Assembly (NCBI RefSeq): GCF_027922425.1
Contig: NZ_BSFQ01000058.1
Coordinates: 1-35,347, forward strand
Origin: Pseudonocardia halophobica
GTDB lineage: Bacteria > Actinomycetota > Actinomycetes > Mycobacteriales > Pseudonocardiaceae
Length of the DNA: 35,347 nt
Direction: 5' to 3'
This document shows, piece by piece, positions 20,563 through 28,939 of this stretch (its first letter is position 1; every line of letters begins with the position of its first letter). Below the pieces are notes generated by a model, which had not been told where the DNA came from, did not search any database, and was given only the letters and a program-made list of their open reading frames with translations. Position numbers and translations under genes: made by a program.

Positions 20563-21066
20563 ATGACCATGCAGGACAAGGCCAAGGAGCTGCTCGACAA
20601 GGCGAAGCCGGTCCTGGACCAGGCGCAGGAGAAGGTCAAGCCGTACCTGACCCAGGCGCAGGAGAAGGCCGGGCCGTACCTCGACAAGGCCTCCGAGAAG
20701 GCGGCGCCGTACGTCGCGAAGGTCAAGGAGAAGGCCGGTCCCTACGCCGAGCAGGCGCGGGAGAAGGCCGGTCCGCTGGTGGAGAAGGCCGCGCAGAAGG
20801 TCGACCACGCCACCGGGCACAAGTACAGCGACAAGATCGGCACGGTGAAGGGCAAGGTCGGCGACGCGCTCAAGCAGAGCGGTACCCCCGGGTCGCCGAC
20901 GGCCACCCCGACCGCAACCGCGGAGCCGACGACCCCGGCCCCGCCCTCGCCGACGCCCACCGCGGCCACCGGGTCCACGGATGCGACCGCCGCCACGAAG
21001 TCCGACACCACGAAGCCCGACGCTCCCGGGCCGAAGCCGGGCACCGGCACCACCCCGTCCGTCTGA
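20563..21066 (+). CDS. MT0933/Rv0909-type antitoxin-like protein with amphipathic repeats
   Basis: The 167-residue protein starts at ATG 20563, 4 nt after GGGGGAG. Residues 1-80 are amphipathic helical repeats of about 11-14 residues (QAQEKAGPYLDKASEKAAPY type), Lys/Ala/Glu-rich like LEA proteins. Residues about 78-106 (KVDHATGHKYSDKIGTVKGK) match the core of the small Rv0909-type antitoxin family. The rest is a Thr/Pro/Ala disordered tail. No toxin gene adjoins it, so an antitoxin role is unsupported; stress-protective or envelope-associated roles are equally possible. Confidence 0.7.
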   Translation: MTMQDKAKELLDKAKPVLDQAQEKVKPYLTQAQEKAGPYLDKASEKAAPYVAKVKEKAGPYAEQAREKAGPLVEKAAQKVDHATGHKYSDKIGTVKGKVGDALKQSGTPGSPTATPTATAEPTTPAPPSPTPTAATGSTDATAATKSDTTKPDAPGPKPGTGTTPSV

Positions 21067-21075
21067 CGACCCGCG

Positions 21076-21095
21076 CCCGGGCAGCGCCGCCCGGG
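21076..21095. terminator. Stem-loop between convergent genes
   Basis: CCCGGGC (21076-21082) and GCCCGGG (21089-21095) pair perfectly with a 6-nt loop, 9 nt after the antitoxin-like gene and 31 bp from the stop of moaB. It can serve both directions. Confidence 0.55.
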
Positions 21096-21126
21096 ACCAG
21101 GCGCCGCCGTCGAGGGACGGGACGCG

Positions 21127-21624
21127 TCAGGCGTCGAGGCTCGACAGCTCGCTGATCACGTGCGTGACCAGCGGCGACAGCGTGGCCATACCGTCCCGCA
21201 CGGCGGCCCGCGAGGAGGCCAGGTTCACGACGAGGGTGCTGCCGGAGATGCCGACCAGCCCGCGGGAGAGCCCGGCGTCGACGGCGCCGGCGGCGAGCCC
21301 GGAGGCCCGCAGCGCCTCGGCGATGCCGGGGATCGGACGGTCGAGGACGCCGGCGGTGGCGTCGGCCGTGACGTCCCGCGGCGACACCCCGGTGCCGCCG
21401 ACGGTGATCACGAGGTCGACCCCGCCGATCACGGCGGTGTTGAGCGCGTTGCGGATCGCGACGGCCTCGCCGGGCACGGTGACCGCGCCGTCGACCACGA
21501 AGCCGGCCTCCTCGAGCAGTTCCGCGACGAGCGGCCCGGTGCGGTCCTGGGTCTCGCCATGGCTGACCCGGTCGTCCACGATCACCACGAGGGCACGGCC
21601 GAGCTGCGGGGTCGCCATCTCCAT
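21127..21624 (-). CDS. moaB: MoaB/Mog-family molybdopterin-binding protein
   Basis: The 165-residue protein has the MPT-binding fold: ALVVIVDDRVSHGETQDRTG at the N-terminus, DLVITVGGTGVSPRDVTADA (the conserved TGGTG-type loop), IPGIAEALRASGL and STLVVNLASSRAAVRDGM. MoaB/Mog proteins adenylylate molybdopterin. The start is ATG 21624 (MEMATPQ), set by TACGGT ending 6 nt upstream; the frame is open further upstream. It lies downstream of pepD on the same strand, as moaB2 does in mycobacteria. Confidence 0.92.
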   Translation of the reverse strand: MEMATPQLGRALVVIVDDRVSHGETQDRTGPLVAELLEEAGFVVDGAVTVPGEAVAIRNALNTAVIGGVDLVITVGGTGVSPRDVTADATAGVLDRPIPGIAEALRASGLAAGAVDAGLSRGLVGISGSTLVVNLASSRAAVRDGMATLSPLVTHVISELSSLDA

Positions 21625-21630
21625 GCGCTC

Positions 21631-21636
21631 ACCGTA
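21631..21636 (-). promoter_or_regulatory. Leaderless -10 element of moaB
   Basis: On the minus strand TACGGT ends 6 nt before the moaB ATG at 21624, so moaB has a promoter of its own despite lying downstream of pepD. A hairpin further upstream (arms 21704-21711 and 21721-21728) could end the pepD transcript. Confidence 0.55.
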
Positions 21637-21863
21637 GTGGGCCCGGCACCGCCGGGCGCCACGGGTGGTGGGTTCGGTACCCGCCCGGACAGGGCGGGAC
21701 CGCGCCGGCACTGGGAGGGGGTGCCGGCACCGACGCGGACCCTGTGACCGCGTCGCGGGGCACCACGACACGGACACCACCATCATGACCCGAAATGCGT
21801 CCCGCGCGCCGCTCTCGGACCGGATCTGCGCCGGTTGACACTGTCCGATCGTCCGGTCGGCTG

Positions 21864-23195
21864 CTAGCTCGGCTCACCCGCGAGGGTGACGGTGACCTGA
21901 CGGTCCGCGAGCGTCAGTCCGACCTGCTCACCGGGCTCGTGGTCGCGGACCGCGGCGACCAGCTCGTCACCGTCGGCGATGGGACGGTCGGCGACCCGGA
22001 GCACGACATCACCGGGATGGAGCCCCGCCTGGGCCGCCGGGCCACCGGGCGTGACCTGCCCCACGACGGCGCCGCCGCTCGCGGGCTGCCCGACGCCGGT
22101 GACCGTGACCCCCAGGACGGCCCGGGTCGCGCGACCGGTGCGGTTGAGCTCGTCGGCGACGCGTCGCGCCTGGTTGACCGGGATCGAGAACCCGACGCCG
22201 ATCGAGCCGCCCTGGCTGCCCCCGGTGCTGGCGATGGCCGAGTTGACCCCGACCACGCGGCCCTGCAGGTCGACCAGCGGGCCGCCGGAGTTGCCGGGGT
22301 TGATGGGGGCGTCGTGCTGGACGGCGTTGAGCACCGTCGCCTGCCCGCCCTGCTCGCCGCCGACGCTGACCGCCCGGTCGAGCGCGCTGACGATGCCGGT
22401 GGTGACCGTGCCGTCGAGGCCGAGCGGCGCACCGATCGCCACGACCTGCTGCCCGACCCGCAGCGACTCGGAGTTCCCCAGCTCCGCCGCGGTGAGCCCG
22501 CCCGCTCCGTCGAGCCGGACGAGCGCGAGGTCGGAGCCGGAGTCACGACCGGTGATCCGCCCGGTGAAGGCACGACCGTCCTGCAGCAGGGCGGTGATCG
22601 TGCCGCCCGTCGCCGCGGCCGACACCACGTGGTCGTTGGTCAGCACGAGGCCGTCCGGGCTGAGCAGGATGCCGGAGCCCTCGTCCTCGCCGGGCCCGCC
22701 GCCCTCGACCTTGAGCAGCACGACGCTGGGCAGCACCTTCGCGGCCACCGCCTCGACCGGCGTGAGCTGCGCGGACGCCGGGTCGGCCTGCGGCAGGGGC
22801 CGGCCGAGCGCGCCGTCGGACACGCTCTGCCCGGCGAGGGTCCAGCCGATCCAGCCGCCTGCCAGCCCCGCGAGCAGCGCGACGACGACGGCCGCGGCCG
22901 CCAGCGGGGCGTAGCGACGCAGGCGCCCGGATCGGACGTCCCCGGGCACCGCCGGCGCGACCGGAGCCTCCTGCGCGACCGGAGGCGGAGGGGCGACCTC
23001 GTGCGGCTCGATCAGGGCGTGCCGCCCGGTGTCGGTCAGCGGATCGGGCACCGGCAGGCCCTGCGGCGGGGTCGGGTCCCCCGGGCCCCCCGGAGGCGGA
23101 GGCGCTCCTGCGCTCCCGTCGGGGATCTCGTCGGGCGTGCCCGCGGCGGCGTGCCGCCCTCCGGCCTCGTGGCCGGAGCGCTCGTCGTCGGTCAT
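21864..23195 (-). CDS. pepD: HtrA/PepD-type membrane-anchored serine protease with PDZ domain
   Basis: The 443-residue protein has a Pro-rich cytoplasmic N-terminus, one membrane helix (about 97-119), a trypsin-like domain with triad H189 (LTNDHVVS), D222 (DSGSDLALVRL) and S303 (NPGNSGGPL), and a C-terminal PDZ domain (about 340-430: GPAAQAGLHPGDVVLRVADR). HtrA proteases degrade or refold damaged proteins outside the membrane. In mycobacteria pepD lies directly downstream of mprAB and feeds back on its signalling. Here an ArsR-SRPBCC pair separates it from mprB. ATG 23195 is the start. Confidence 0.93.
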   Translation of the reverse strand: MTDDERSGHEAGGRHAAAGTPDEIPDGSAGAPPPPGGPGDPTPPQGLPVPDPLTDTGRHALIEPHEVAPPPPVAQEAPVAPAVPGDVRSGRLRRYAPLAAAAVVVALLAGLAGGWIGWTLAGQSVSDGALGRPLPQADPASAQLTPVEAVAAKVLPSVVLLKVEGGGPGEDEGSGILLSPDGLVLTNDHVVSAAATGGTITALLQDGRAFTGRITGRDSGSDLALVRLDGAGGLTAAELGNSESLRVGQQVVAIGAPLGLDGTVTTGIVSALDRAVSVGGEQGGQATVLNAVQHDAPINPGNSGGPLVDLQGRVVGVNSAIASTGGSQGGSIGVGFSIPVNQARRVADELNRTGRATRAVLGVTVTGVGQPASGGAVVGQVTPGGPAAQAGLHPGDVVLRVADRPIADGDELVAAVRDHEPGEQVGLTLADRQVTVTLAGEPS

Positions 23196-23304
23196 CCGGG
23201 TCCGTGCTCCTCGCTCCGACGGGCGCGTCCGCGGCCGCCGCCGCGACAGGGTAGGCGGGAGCGCCGCCGGCGCGCCCGGCGAGTCCGACAACAAGTCCCT
23301 CCTT

Positions 23305-23320
23305 GACAACATTTATTGTC
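23305..23320 (+). promoter_or_regulatory. Possible ArsR operator/promoter
   Basis: GACAACATTTATTGTC is an imperfect inverted repeat (GACAA/TTGTC ends) containing a TATTGT hexamer and preceded by a second CCGACAACAAG half. It is strikingly AT-rich for this chromosome and ends 9 bp before the probable ArsR-family start, between the divergent pepD and ArsR genes. Autoregulation is inferred. Confidence 0.5.
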
Positions 23321-23329
23321 GGTGCGAGC

Positions 23330-23998
23330 GTGGACGCCGTGACGAAAGGGACTGCGGCCGGGACGGCGGTGATCCAGGACGAGGCGGCCGCCGCGGTCGC
23401 GCTCGACCCGGTCCGTGCCCGGCTGCTGCGGGCGCTGCGCGAACCCGGCTCGGCCACCTCGCTCGCCGCCGAGCTGGGCCTGACCAGGCAGAAGGTGAAC
23501 TACCACCTGCGGGCACTGGAGTCGCACGGCCTCGTCGAGCTGGTCGAGGAGCGGCGCAAGGGCAACATGACCGAGCGCGTGCTGCGGGCGACCGCGAGCG
23601 CGTACGTCGTGTCCCCGCAGGCCTGGGCGCTGGTCGCGCCGGACCCGGCGCGCGAGCCGGACCGGCTCTCCGCCCAGTGGCTGCTCGCCCTCGCCGCACG
23701 GCTGCTCCGCGAGGTCGGCACGCTCATCACCCGCGCCGGCCGCAAACGGGTGGCCACGTTCGCCATCGACGGCGAGGTGCGGTTCGCCACCGCCGCCGAC
23801 CGGGCGGCGTTCGCCCACGAGCTCGGCGAGGCCGTGAGCACCCTCGTCGCCCGCTACCACGACGGGGCCGCACCCGGCGGGCGCCCGCACCGCCTCGTCG
23901 TCGCCCTCCATCCCGCCCTGCCGGACACCGGAACCGCGCCGGAGACCGGCACCGAGACCGACGTCGAGATCACGACACGCACCGAGGAGTCGCCGTGA
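23330..23998 (+). CDS. ArsR-family winged-helix transcriptional regulator
   Basis: From GTG 23330 the product has 222 residues. The winged helix spans about residues 20-80: ALDPVRARLLRALREPGSAT, SLAAELGLTRQKVNYHLRAL, ESHGLVELVEERRKGNMTER. The C-terminal 130 residues form a helical domain (LAARLLREVGTLITRAGRKR, then AAFAHELGEAVSTLVARYHD) like the larger ArsR/HTH_20 regulators. The next gene overlaps by GTGA and encodes an SRPBCC protein, a standard pairing. GTG 23339 is an alternative start. Confidence 0.9.
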   Translation: MDAVTKGTAAGTAVIQDEAAAAVALDPVRARLLRALREPGSATSLAAELGLTRQKVNYHLRALESHGLVELVEERRKGNMTERVLRATASAYVVSPQAWALVAPDPAREPDRLSAQWLLALAARLLREVGTLITRAGRKRVATFAIDGEVRFATAADRAAFAHELGEAVSTLVARYHDGAAPGGRPHRLVVALHPALPDTGTAPETGTETDVEITTRTEESP

Positions 23999-24651
23999 GC
24001 CGCCCGTTCGAGATCCGCCGCGAGGTGGTCCTGCCCGCGAGCCCCGAGGAGGTCTGGCGCGCGATCGCCACGCCCGAGGGGCAGGCCGGGTGGTTCATGT
24101 CCTCCGATCCGGAGGAGGCCGGCGCCGAGATCGAGGAGGACGCGCCGAACCGGCTCGTGCAGCGCTTCGGCACCCAGGCGATCGAGTACCTCGTCGAGGC
24201 CCGCGACGGCAGCAGCACGGTGCTGCGGTTCGTCCACAGCGGCATCGCCGAGGACGACTGGGGCGACGAGTTCGAGACCATGACCGGCTTCGGCTGGGAC
24301 CTCTACCTCTTCACCCTCGGCGAGTACCTGCGCCACTTCCCCGGCCGCCCGGCGGCCTACGTCGAGGCCGAGGCGCCGAACACGCCGGACGCGTGGAAGC
24401 GGATCCTCGCCGCCCTCGGCGACCCGGCGGAGGGCGCCACCGTCGAGATCCTGGGCGCCTCCGGTGTGGTCGACAAGCGCACCGACCACTACCTCGGCAT
24501 CCGCACGTCCGACGCCCTGATCCGCTTCCACGAGCGGTCCCTGATCGGGATGCCGGTCGCCGTCGGGGACCACGACTACACCCCGGGCCTCGACATCGGG
24601 GCGAGGACCGCGGAGTGGACGCGCTGGTTCGCCGACACCGTCCAGGGCTGA
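23995..24651 (+). CDS. SRPBCC (AHSA1-like) domain protein
   Basis: The 218-residue protein begins with the SRPBCC/AHSA1 signature (FEIRREVVLPASPEEVWRAI, TPEGQAGWFMSSD), followed by YLVEARDGSSTVLRFVHSGI and DLYLFTLGEYLRHFPGRPAA. These fold into a helix-grip cavity that binds hydrophobic ligands. A further C-terminal stretch of about 65 residues (KRTDHYLGIRTSDALIRF) extends the usual domain. GTG 23995 overlaps the upstream stop (GTGA) with GAGGAG before it, so the two genes are translationally coupled. It ends one base before the convergent mprB stop. Confidence 0.9.
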   Translation: MSRPFEIRREVVLPASPEEVWRAIATPEGQAGWFMSSDPEEAGAEIEEDAPNRLVQRFGTQAIEYLVEARDGSSTVLRFVHSGIAEDDWGDEFETMTGFGWDLYLFTLGEYLRHFPGRPAAYVEAEAPNTPDAWKRILAALGDPAEGATVEILGASGVVDKRTDHYLGIRTSDALIRFHERSLIGMPVAVGDHDYTPGLDIGARTAEWTRWFADTVQG

Positions 24652-24652
24652 G

Positions 24653-26080
24653 TCAGCCGGCGGCGCGCTCCTCCGGCGGCAGGACGTCCCCACGACGGCC
24701 GGGCAGCCGCAGCGAGAGCAGCGCACCGCCCTCGGGGGCGCGACCCGCCCAGGCCGCTCCCCCGTGGCGCACCGCCACCTGCCGCACGATCGCCAGCCCC
24801 AGCCCGGAGCCCGGCATCGTGCGGGAGGTGTCGGCGCGGTAGAAGCGCTCGAACACGTGCGGCAGGTCGGCCTCGGCGATGCCCGGGCCCGAGTCGGCGA
24901 CCTCGACGACCATCGTCCAGTCGTCGAGCGGCACCATCCGCAGCCGGACGGTCCCGTCGGGCGGGCTCCACTTCACGGCGTTGTCCAGCAGGTTCAGCAC
25001 GGCCCGCTCGAGCGCGGTGGCGTCGCCGACCAGCGTCCACGGAACCAGGGACACGTCGAACCGGAGGTCGCCCGCCCGCCGGCGGACCCGCTCCAGGGCG
25101 CGCTCGACGACGTCGGTCATCTCGACGGGCTCGCGGGGCACGGCCGGGGCGTCCTCCCGGGCCAGCTCCGTGAGGTCGCCGATCAGCTGGGTGAGCTCCT
25201 CGACCTGCGCCCGGACGTCGGCCAGCATCTCCTCGCGGTCCTCGGCGGGCAATATCGGGGCGCCCGGCCGGTCGGCGGCCGCGAGCAGTTCGAGGTTGGT
25301 GCGCAACGACGTCAGCGGGGTGCGGAGCTCGTGACCGGCGTCGGCGACGAGGCGGCGCTGCTGCTCCTGCGACGCGGCCAGCGCACCGAGCATCTCGTTG
25401 AAGCTCTGCGTGAGCCGGGCCAGCTCGTCCGACCCGCTCACCGGGATCGGCCGCAGCTCCCCCGTGGCCGTCACGCGCTCGGCCGCCGCGGTCAGCCGCT
25501 GCACCGGCCGGAGACCCGCACGGGCGACGGCCACGCCGGCGAACGCGGCGAGCACCACGCCGATGCCGCCGATCACGGGCAGCGCCGTGGCCAGCTCGGA
25601 CAGCACGGCCTGCGTGGAGTCGAGCTTCTGCGCGATCACCAGGGCGCGGCCCTCGCCGGCCTCGACCGCGACGACCCGGTACCCCGCCGCCGTCCGGAAG
25701 CTGTCCTCCTCGTCGCCCCGGGCGACCTGGAGCTCGGCGTCGCTCAGCGGCGGGGCGGAGGCGGGCCCCTCGGCGGACTGCGCGAAGCCCGAGCCGTAGA
25801 CCAGGGCGACCCGGATGTCGCCGGCCCCCAGCACCTCCGGCGGGATCGTCGAGATCAGCTCCGGCTTGGCGAGCTCGCTCTGCGCCGCGGCCGTGGCCCG
25901 CTGGTAGAGGTTGTCGTCCAGGGTCTCCAGAATGCTCTGCCGCACGATCAGGAACGCGGCCAGCGACACCAGTACGACGACGCCGGCCGCCACCGCGGCG
26001 GCCAGGATCCCGATCCGCGCGCGCAGGCTGACCCGGTCGAGCCGCTCCCGGACCGAGGGCCAGTGCCCGCGCTCGGTCAC
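24653..26080 (-). CDS. mprB: MprB-like sensor histidine kinase
   Basis: The 475-residue kinase has TM1 (about 22-47), an extracytoplasmic loop of about 115 residues, TM2 (about 165-188), a HAMP linker (RAGLRPVQRLTAAAERVTAT), a dimerisation domain with phospho-acceptor H250 (DAGHELRTPLTSLR), an N-box (LLDNAVKWS), a DSGPGI G1 loop and a GSGLGLAIV G2 loop. MprB senses envelope stress and unfolded exported proteins. It overlaps mprA by GTGA. Confidence 0.92.
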   Translation of the reverse strand: MTERGHWPSVRERLDRVSLRARIGILAAAVAAGVVVLVSLAAFLIVRQSILETLDDNLYQRATAAAQSELAKPELISTIPPEVLGAGDIRVALVYGSGFAQSAEGPASAPPLSDAELQVARGDEEDSFRTAAGYRVVAVEAGEGRALVIAQKLDSTQAVLSELATALPVIGGIGVVLAAFAGVAVARAGLRPVQRLTAAAERVTATGELRPIPVSGSDELARLTQSFNEMLGALAASQEQQRRLVADAGHELRTPLTSLRTNLELLAAADRPGAPILPAEDREEMLADVRAQVEELTQLIGDLTELAREDAPAVPREPVEMTDVVERALERVRRRAGDLRFDVSLVPWTLVGDATALERAVLNLLDNAVKWSPPDGTVRLRMVPLDDWTMVVEVADSGPGIAEADLPHVFERFYRADTSRTMPGSGLGLAIVRQVAVRHGGAAWAGRAPEGGALLSLRLPGRRGDVLPPEERAAG

Positions 26081-26775
26081 GGCGGCGTCTCGCGCAGGAC
26101 GTAGCCCACGCCGCGCACGGTGTGGATCAGCCGCGGTTCGCCCTCGGCCTCGGTCTTGCGCCGCAGGTAGCCGATGTAGACCTCGAGCGCGTTGCCCGTG
26201 GTCGGGAAGTCGTAGCCCCAGACCTGCTCGAGGATCTGCGCGCGGGTCAGCACCCGGCGCGGGTGCGAGAGCAGCAGCTCCAGCAGCGAGAACTCGGTGC
26301 GGGTCAGGCTGATCGGGCGCTCGCCGCGGCGCACGTCCCGGGTGTCCGGGTCGAGCGAGAGGTCGGAGAACTCCAGCACCTGCGACTGTCCGGCGGCGGC
26401 CGCGATGTCGTCGATCGTCCGGCGGCGCAGCAGGGCGCGCAGCCGGGCCAGCAGCTCCTCCAGCGCGAAGGGCTTCGGCAGGTAGTCGTCCGCGCCGGCG
26501 TCGAGGCCCGCGACCCGGTCCGACACGGCGTCGCGCGCGGTGAGCACGAGGATCGGCAGCTCGTCGCCGGCCGCGCGCATGCGCCGGCAGACCTCCAGGC
26601 CGTCCAGCCGGGGCATCATCACGTCGAGCACCATCGCGTCGGGCCGCTGCGCGTCGACGGCCTCGAGCGCGGCCAGCCCGTCGCTCGCGAGATCGACCTG
26701 GTAACCGTTGAAGGCCAGCGAGCGGCGCAGCGACTCGCGCACCGCACGGTCGTCGTCGACGACGAGGATTCGCAT
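26077..26775 (-). CDS. mprA: MprA-like OmpR-family response regulator
   Basis: The 232-residue regulator has a receiver domain (MRILVVDDDR, phospho-acceptor D51 in VLDVMMP, switch lysine in LPKPF) and a C-terminal OmpR/PhoB winged helix (ISLTRTEFSLLELLLSHPRR, VWGYDFPTTGNALEVYIGYL). It starts at ATG 26775; longer upstream frames are not supported by homology. It heads an mprA-mprB operon, and mycobacterial MprA activates pepD and sigma factor genes in envelope stress. Confidence 0.93.
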   Translation of the reverse strand: MRILVVDDDRAVRESLRRSLAFNGYQVDLASDGLAALEAVDAQRPDAMVLDVMMPRLDGLEVCRRMRAAGDELPILVLTARDAVSDRVAGLDAGADDYLPKPFALEELLARLRALLRRRTIDDIAAAAGQSQVLEFSDLSLDPDTRDVRRGERPISLTRTEFSLLELLLSHPRRVLTRAQILEQVWGYDFPTTGNALEVYIGYLRRKTEAEGEPRLIHTVRGVGYVLRETPP

Positions 26776-26854
26776 GGCCGTCAGTCTCGCGCGGCGTACT
26801 GAGAAGCATCTGAGAGCCCCCTGTGACGCTCGTCCGGTACTGGAGGGGCGCCTG

Positions 26855-27495
26855 ATGGATCCTCCGTCAGACACCCCTCGGGATTCGCTCTGCTTTCGTC
26901 CCGGGGTGGTTTTCGCCGCGGGCACGATCGCGAACACGGCGGGCGTCGTCGCGCTCGGCGCCGTGACCTACGGGGCGGTCGAGGCCCGACGGCCCCGTAG
27001 GTCACGGGCGGAGCGGCGCGAGGTCGTGCTCGACCGGCTCGATCCCGCGTTCGACGGCTTCACGATCGCCGCCGTCTCCGACATCCACCTCGGGCCGCTG
27101 GTCGACGGGGCGCGGCGGGGCGCGGCGGCGCTCGACCTCGCCGGCTGCGACGACCGCACGGCCGCCGCGTCGGGCGTTCCCGGGCACGGTTTCGACCTCG
27201 ACCGCGCCCTCGCCGGCCGCGACCCCGCGGTGCCGGTCGTGCTGCTCGCCCACCAGCCGGTGATGGGCGACCGGGCTGCGCGGGCGGGCGTCGACCTGCA
27301 GATCTCCGGGCACACGCACGGTGGACAGCTCACCCCGCTCACCCATGGCGCCCTGTTCGACCAGCCCGTTCTCGCCGATCTGACGAGAATCGGCGGGACC
27401 TGGCTCTCCGTCACCCGCGGCCTGGGCTTCTGGGGTCCGCCGGTCCGGGTGGGCTCGCCACCGGAGATCACGCTGCTGACCCTGCGCAGCGCGGG
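26855..27495 (+). pseudogene. Broken metallophosphoesterase (internally deleted)
   Basis: One open frame contains pieces of a membrane-anchored metallophosphoesterase in the right order: a last membrane segment, RLDPAFDGFTIAAVSDIHLG (first metal motif), then directly LDLAGCDDRTAAASGVPGHG, VLLAHQPVMGD, QISGHTHGGQLTPL and LGFWGPPVRVGSPPEITLLTL. Missing are about 100 residues that should hold the GDLVDG and GNHE metal motifs, and most N-terminal helices. The native stop is also gone: the frame runs on through the 3' end of the convergent MFS gene. Without GDLVDG and GNHE the bimetal centre cannot form. A 16-bp inverted repeat lies near the deletion. Confidence 0.8.
26961..27007. repeat. 47-nt near-perfect inverted repeat within the metallophosphoesterase remnant
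   Basis: CCGTGACCTACGGGGC (26961-26976) and GCCCCGTAGGTCACGG (26992-27007) are perfectly complementary over 16 bp. The 15-nt spacer itself has GTCG/CGAC pairing around a short AGGCC loop, so almost the entire 47 nt folds back. It is unrelated to the 42-bp palindrome family. Confidence 0.9.
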
Positions 27496-28677
27496 TCAGG
27501 CGGCGACCGGCTCCCGCTGCGCGCCCCGCTTCTCCACCATCGCCGAGATCGTCGCGACGCCGAGGCCGGCGAGTGCAAGGAGGGCGGCGACGACGTTGGG
27601 CGAGGTCAGCCCGAAGCCCAGCGCGATGGCCACACCGCCCAGCCAGGCACCCAGCGCGTTGGCCATGTTGAAGGCGGCGTGCATCGAGCCGGCGGCCATG
27701 TGCGGCGCGCCCTCGGCGCCGTCGATGATCCGCAGCTGGGCCGAGGGGATCAGCGAGAAGGTCGTGACGGCGAAGAGGAAGAGCACGATCGCCGCGCTGA
27801 CGGGGTGGTGCATCGCGGGAACGAGCGCGAGCGCGACCACCGCGTCGGCGGCCAGGACCCCGCGGATCGCGCGCATCGGGTCGGTGTCGGCCAGGCGCGC
27901 GCCGATGGCGTTGCCGACCGTCATGCCGACGCCGAACATCGCGAGCAGCAGCGTGATCGCGGCGGCCGGGTAGCCGGCGACGTCCGTGAGCATCGGCGCC
28001 ACGTAGCTGTAGCTGGCGAAGAGCGTCGCCCCGCCGAGGACGGCGATGAGCAGGGTCAGCCACACCGGGCGCCGGGTGAGCGCGCGCAGCTCGTCGGCCA
28101 GGCGCGGGCGGCCGCCCTCGGGCCGGACGTCCGGGACCACGAACCGGATCGCGACGGCAGCGACCAGGCCGATCACCCCGACGGCCGCGAAGGTCCACCG
28201 CCAGCCCACGAGCTGCCCCAGCAGCGTCGAGAGCGGGACGCCGACGATGTTCGCGACCGTCAGGCCCGCGAACATCAGGGCCATGGCGCGAGCGCGGCGG
28301 TCCGGCGGCGCGAGCGAGCCCGCGACGATCGCCGCGATGCCGAAGTACGCCCCGTGCGGCAGCCCGGACAGGAACCGCCCGAGCATCACGAGGTGGTAGC
28401 CCGGCGCGACGGCGGACAGCAGGTGCGCCACGCCGTACAGCCCGATCATCACGATCAACGCCCGGCGCCGCGGCAACCGGGTCGCCGCCGCGATGAGCAG
28501 CGGCGCCCCGACGACCACACCGATCGCGTACGCCGACACGAGGTGCCCGGCCTCGGGGATCGACACCTGCAGGTCGCCGGCGACCTCGGGGAGCAGCCCC
28601 ATCACGGTGAACTCGCCCGTCCCGAGGGCGAACGCCCCCAGCGCCAGCGCGAGCAGCGCGACGCGCACCGACCGCAC
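27496..28677 (-). CDS. MFS transporter, DHA1 (drug:H+ antiporter) family
   Basis: The 393-residue protein has twelve hydrophobic segments and the DHA1 pattern: ALGAFALGTGEFTVMGLLPE in TM1, GVVVGAPLLIAAATRLPRRR (motif A region), LGRFLSGLPHGAYFGIAAIV, and motif C-like ANIVGVPLSTLLGQLVGWRW in TM5. Proteins of this AraJ/YdhP-like kind export small molecules or sugars. GTG 28677 is chosen because AAGGGGG lies 5 nt upstream; GTG 28695 is possible. Its 3' end meets the broken metallophosphoesterase. Confidence 0.92.
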   Translation of the reverse strand: MRSVRVALLALALGAFALGTGEFTVMGLLPEVAGDLQVSIPEAGHLVSAYAIGVVVGAPLLIAAATRLPRRRALIVMIGLYGVAHLLSAVAPGYHLVMLGRFLSGLPHGAYFGIAAIVAGSLAPPDRRARAMALMFAGLTVANIVGVPLSTLLGQLVGWRWTFAAVGVIGLVAAVAIRFVVPDVRPEGGRPRLADELRALTRRPVWLTLLIAVLGGATLFASYSYVAPMLTDVAGYPAAAITLLLAMFGVGMTVGNAIGARLADTDPMRAIRGVLAADAVVALALVPAMHHPVSAAIVLFLFAVTTFSLIPSAQLRIIDGAEGAPHMAAGSMHAAFNMANALGAWLGGVAIALGFGLTSPNVVAALLALAGLGVATISAMVEKRGAQREPVAA

Positions 28678-28799
28678 GGTGACCCCCTTACGCACGTGGA
28701 ATGCCGAACTGCTCCAGCCTAGGCCCCGAACAGGCCTTCCCGGGTGTTCGACGGGTCACCGACGGCCCGCGGGCGGCGCCGTTAGGATGCTGCCCGCAA

Positions 28800-28872
28800 G
28801 CCCTCGTAGCTCAGGGGATAGAGCACCGCTCTCCTAAAGCGGGTGTCGCAGGTTCGAATCCTGCCGGGGGCA
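28800..28872 (+). tRNA. tRNA-Arg (anticodon CCT)
   Basis: The 73-nt cloverleaf is complete: acceptor GCCCTCG with CGGGGGC (one T-G pair), D-loop TCAGGGGATA, anticodon stem CCGCT/AGCGG around CTCCTAA (anticodon CCT), T-arm GCAGG TTCGAAT CCTGC, discriminator A. CCA is not encoded. The integrase gene begins 80 bp downstream, so its 3' half is the likely attachment site of the acquired element. Confidence 0.96.
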
Positions 28873-28939
28873 CGCAGGTCAGCAGGGGTGTCGGCCAGAG
28901 TTGTCCACAGGCTTGGGAGCCATGGTGGGAGCGAACGGC

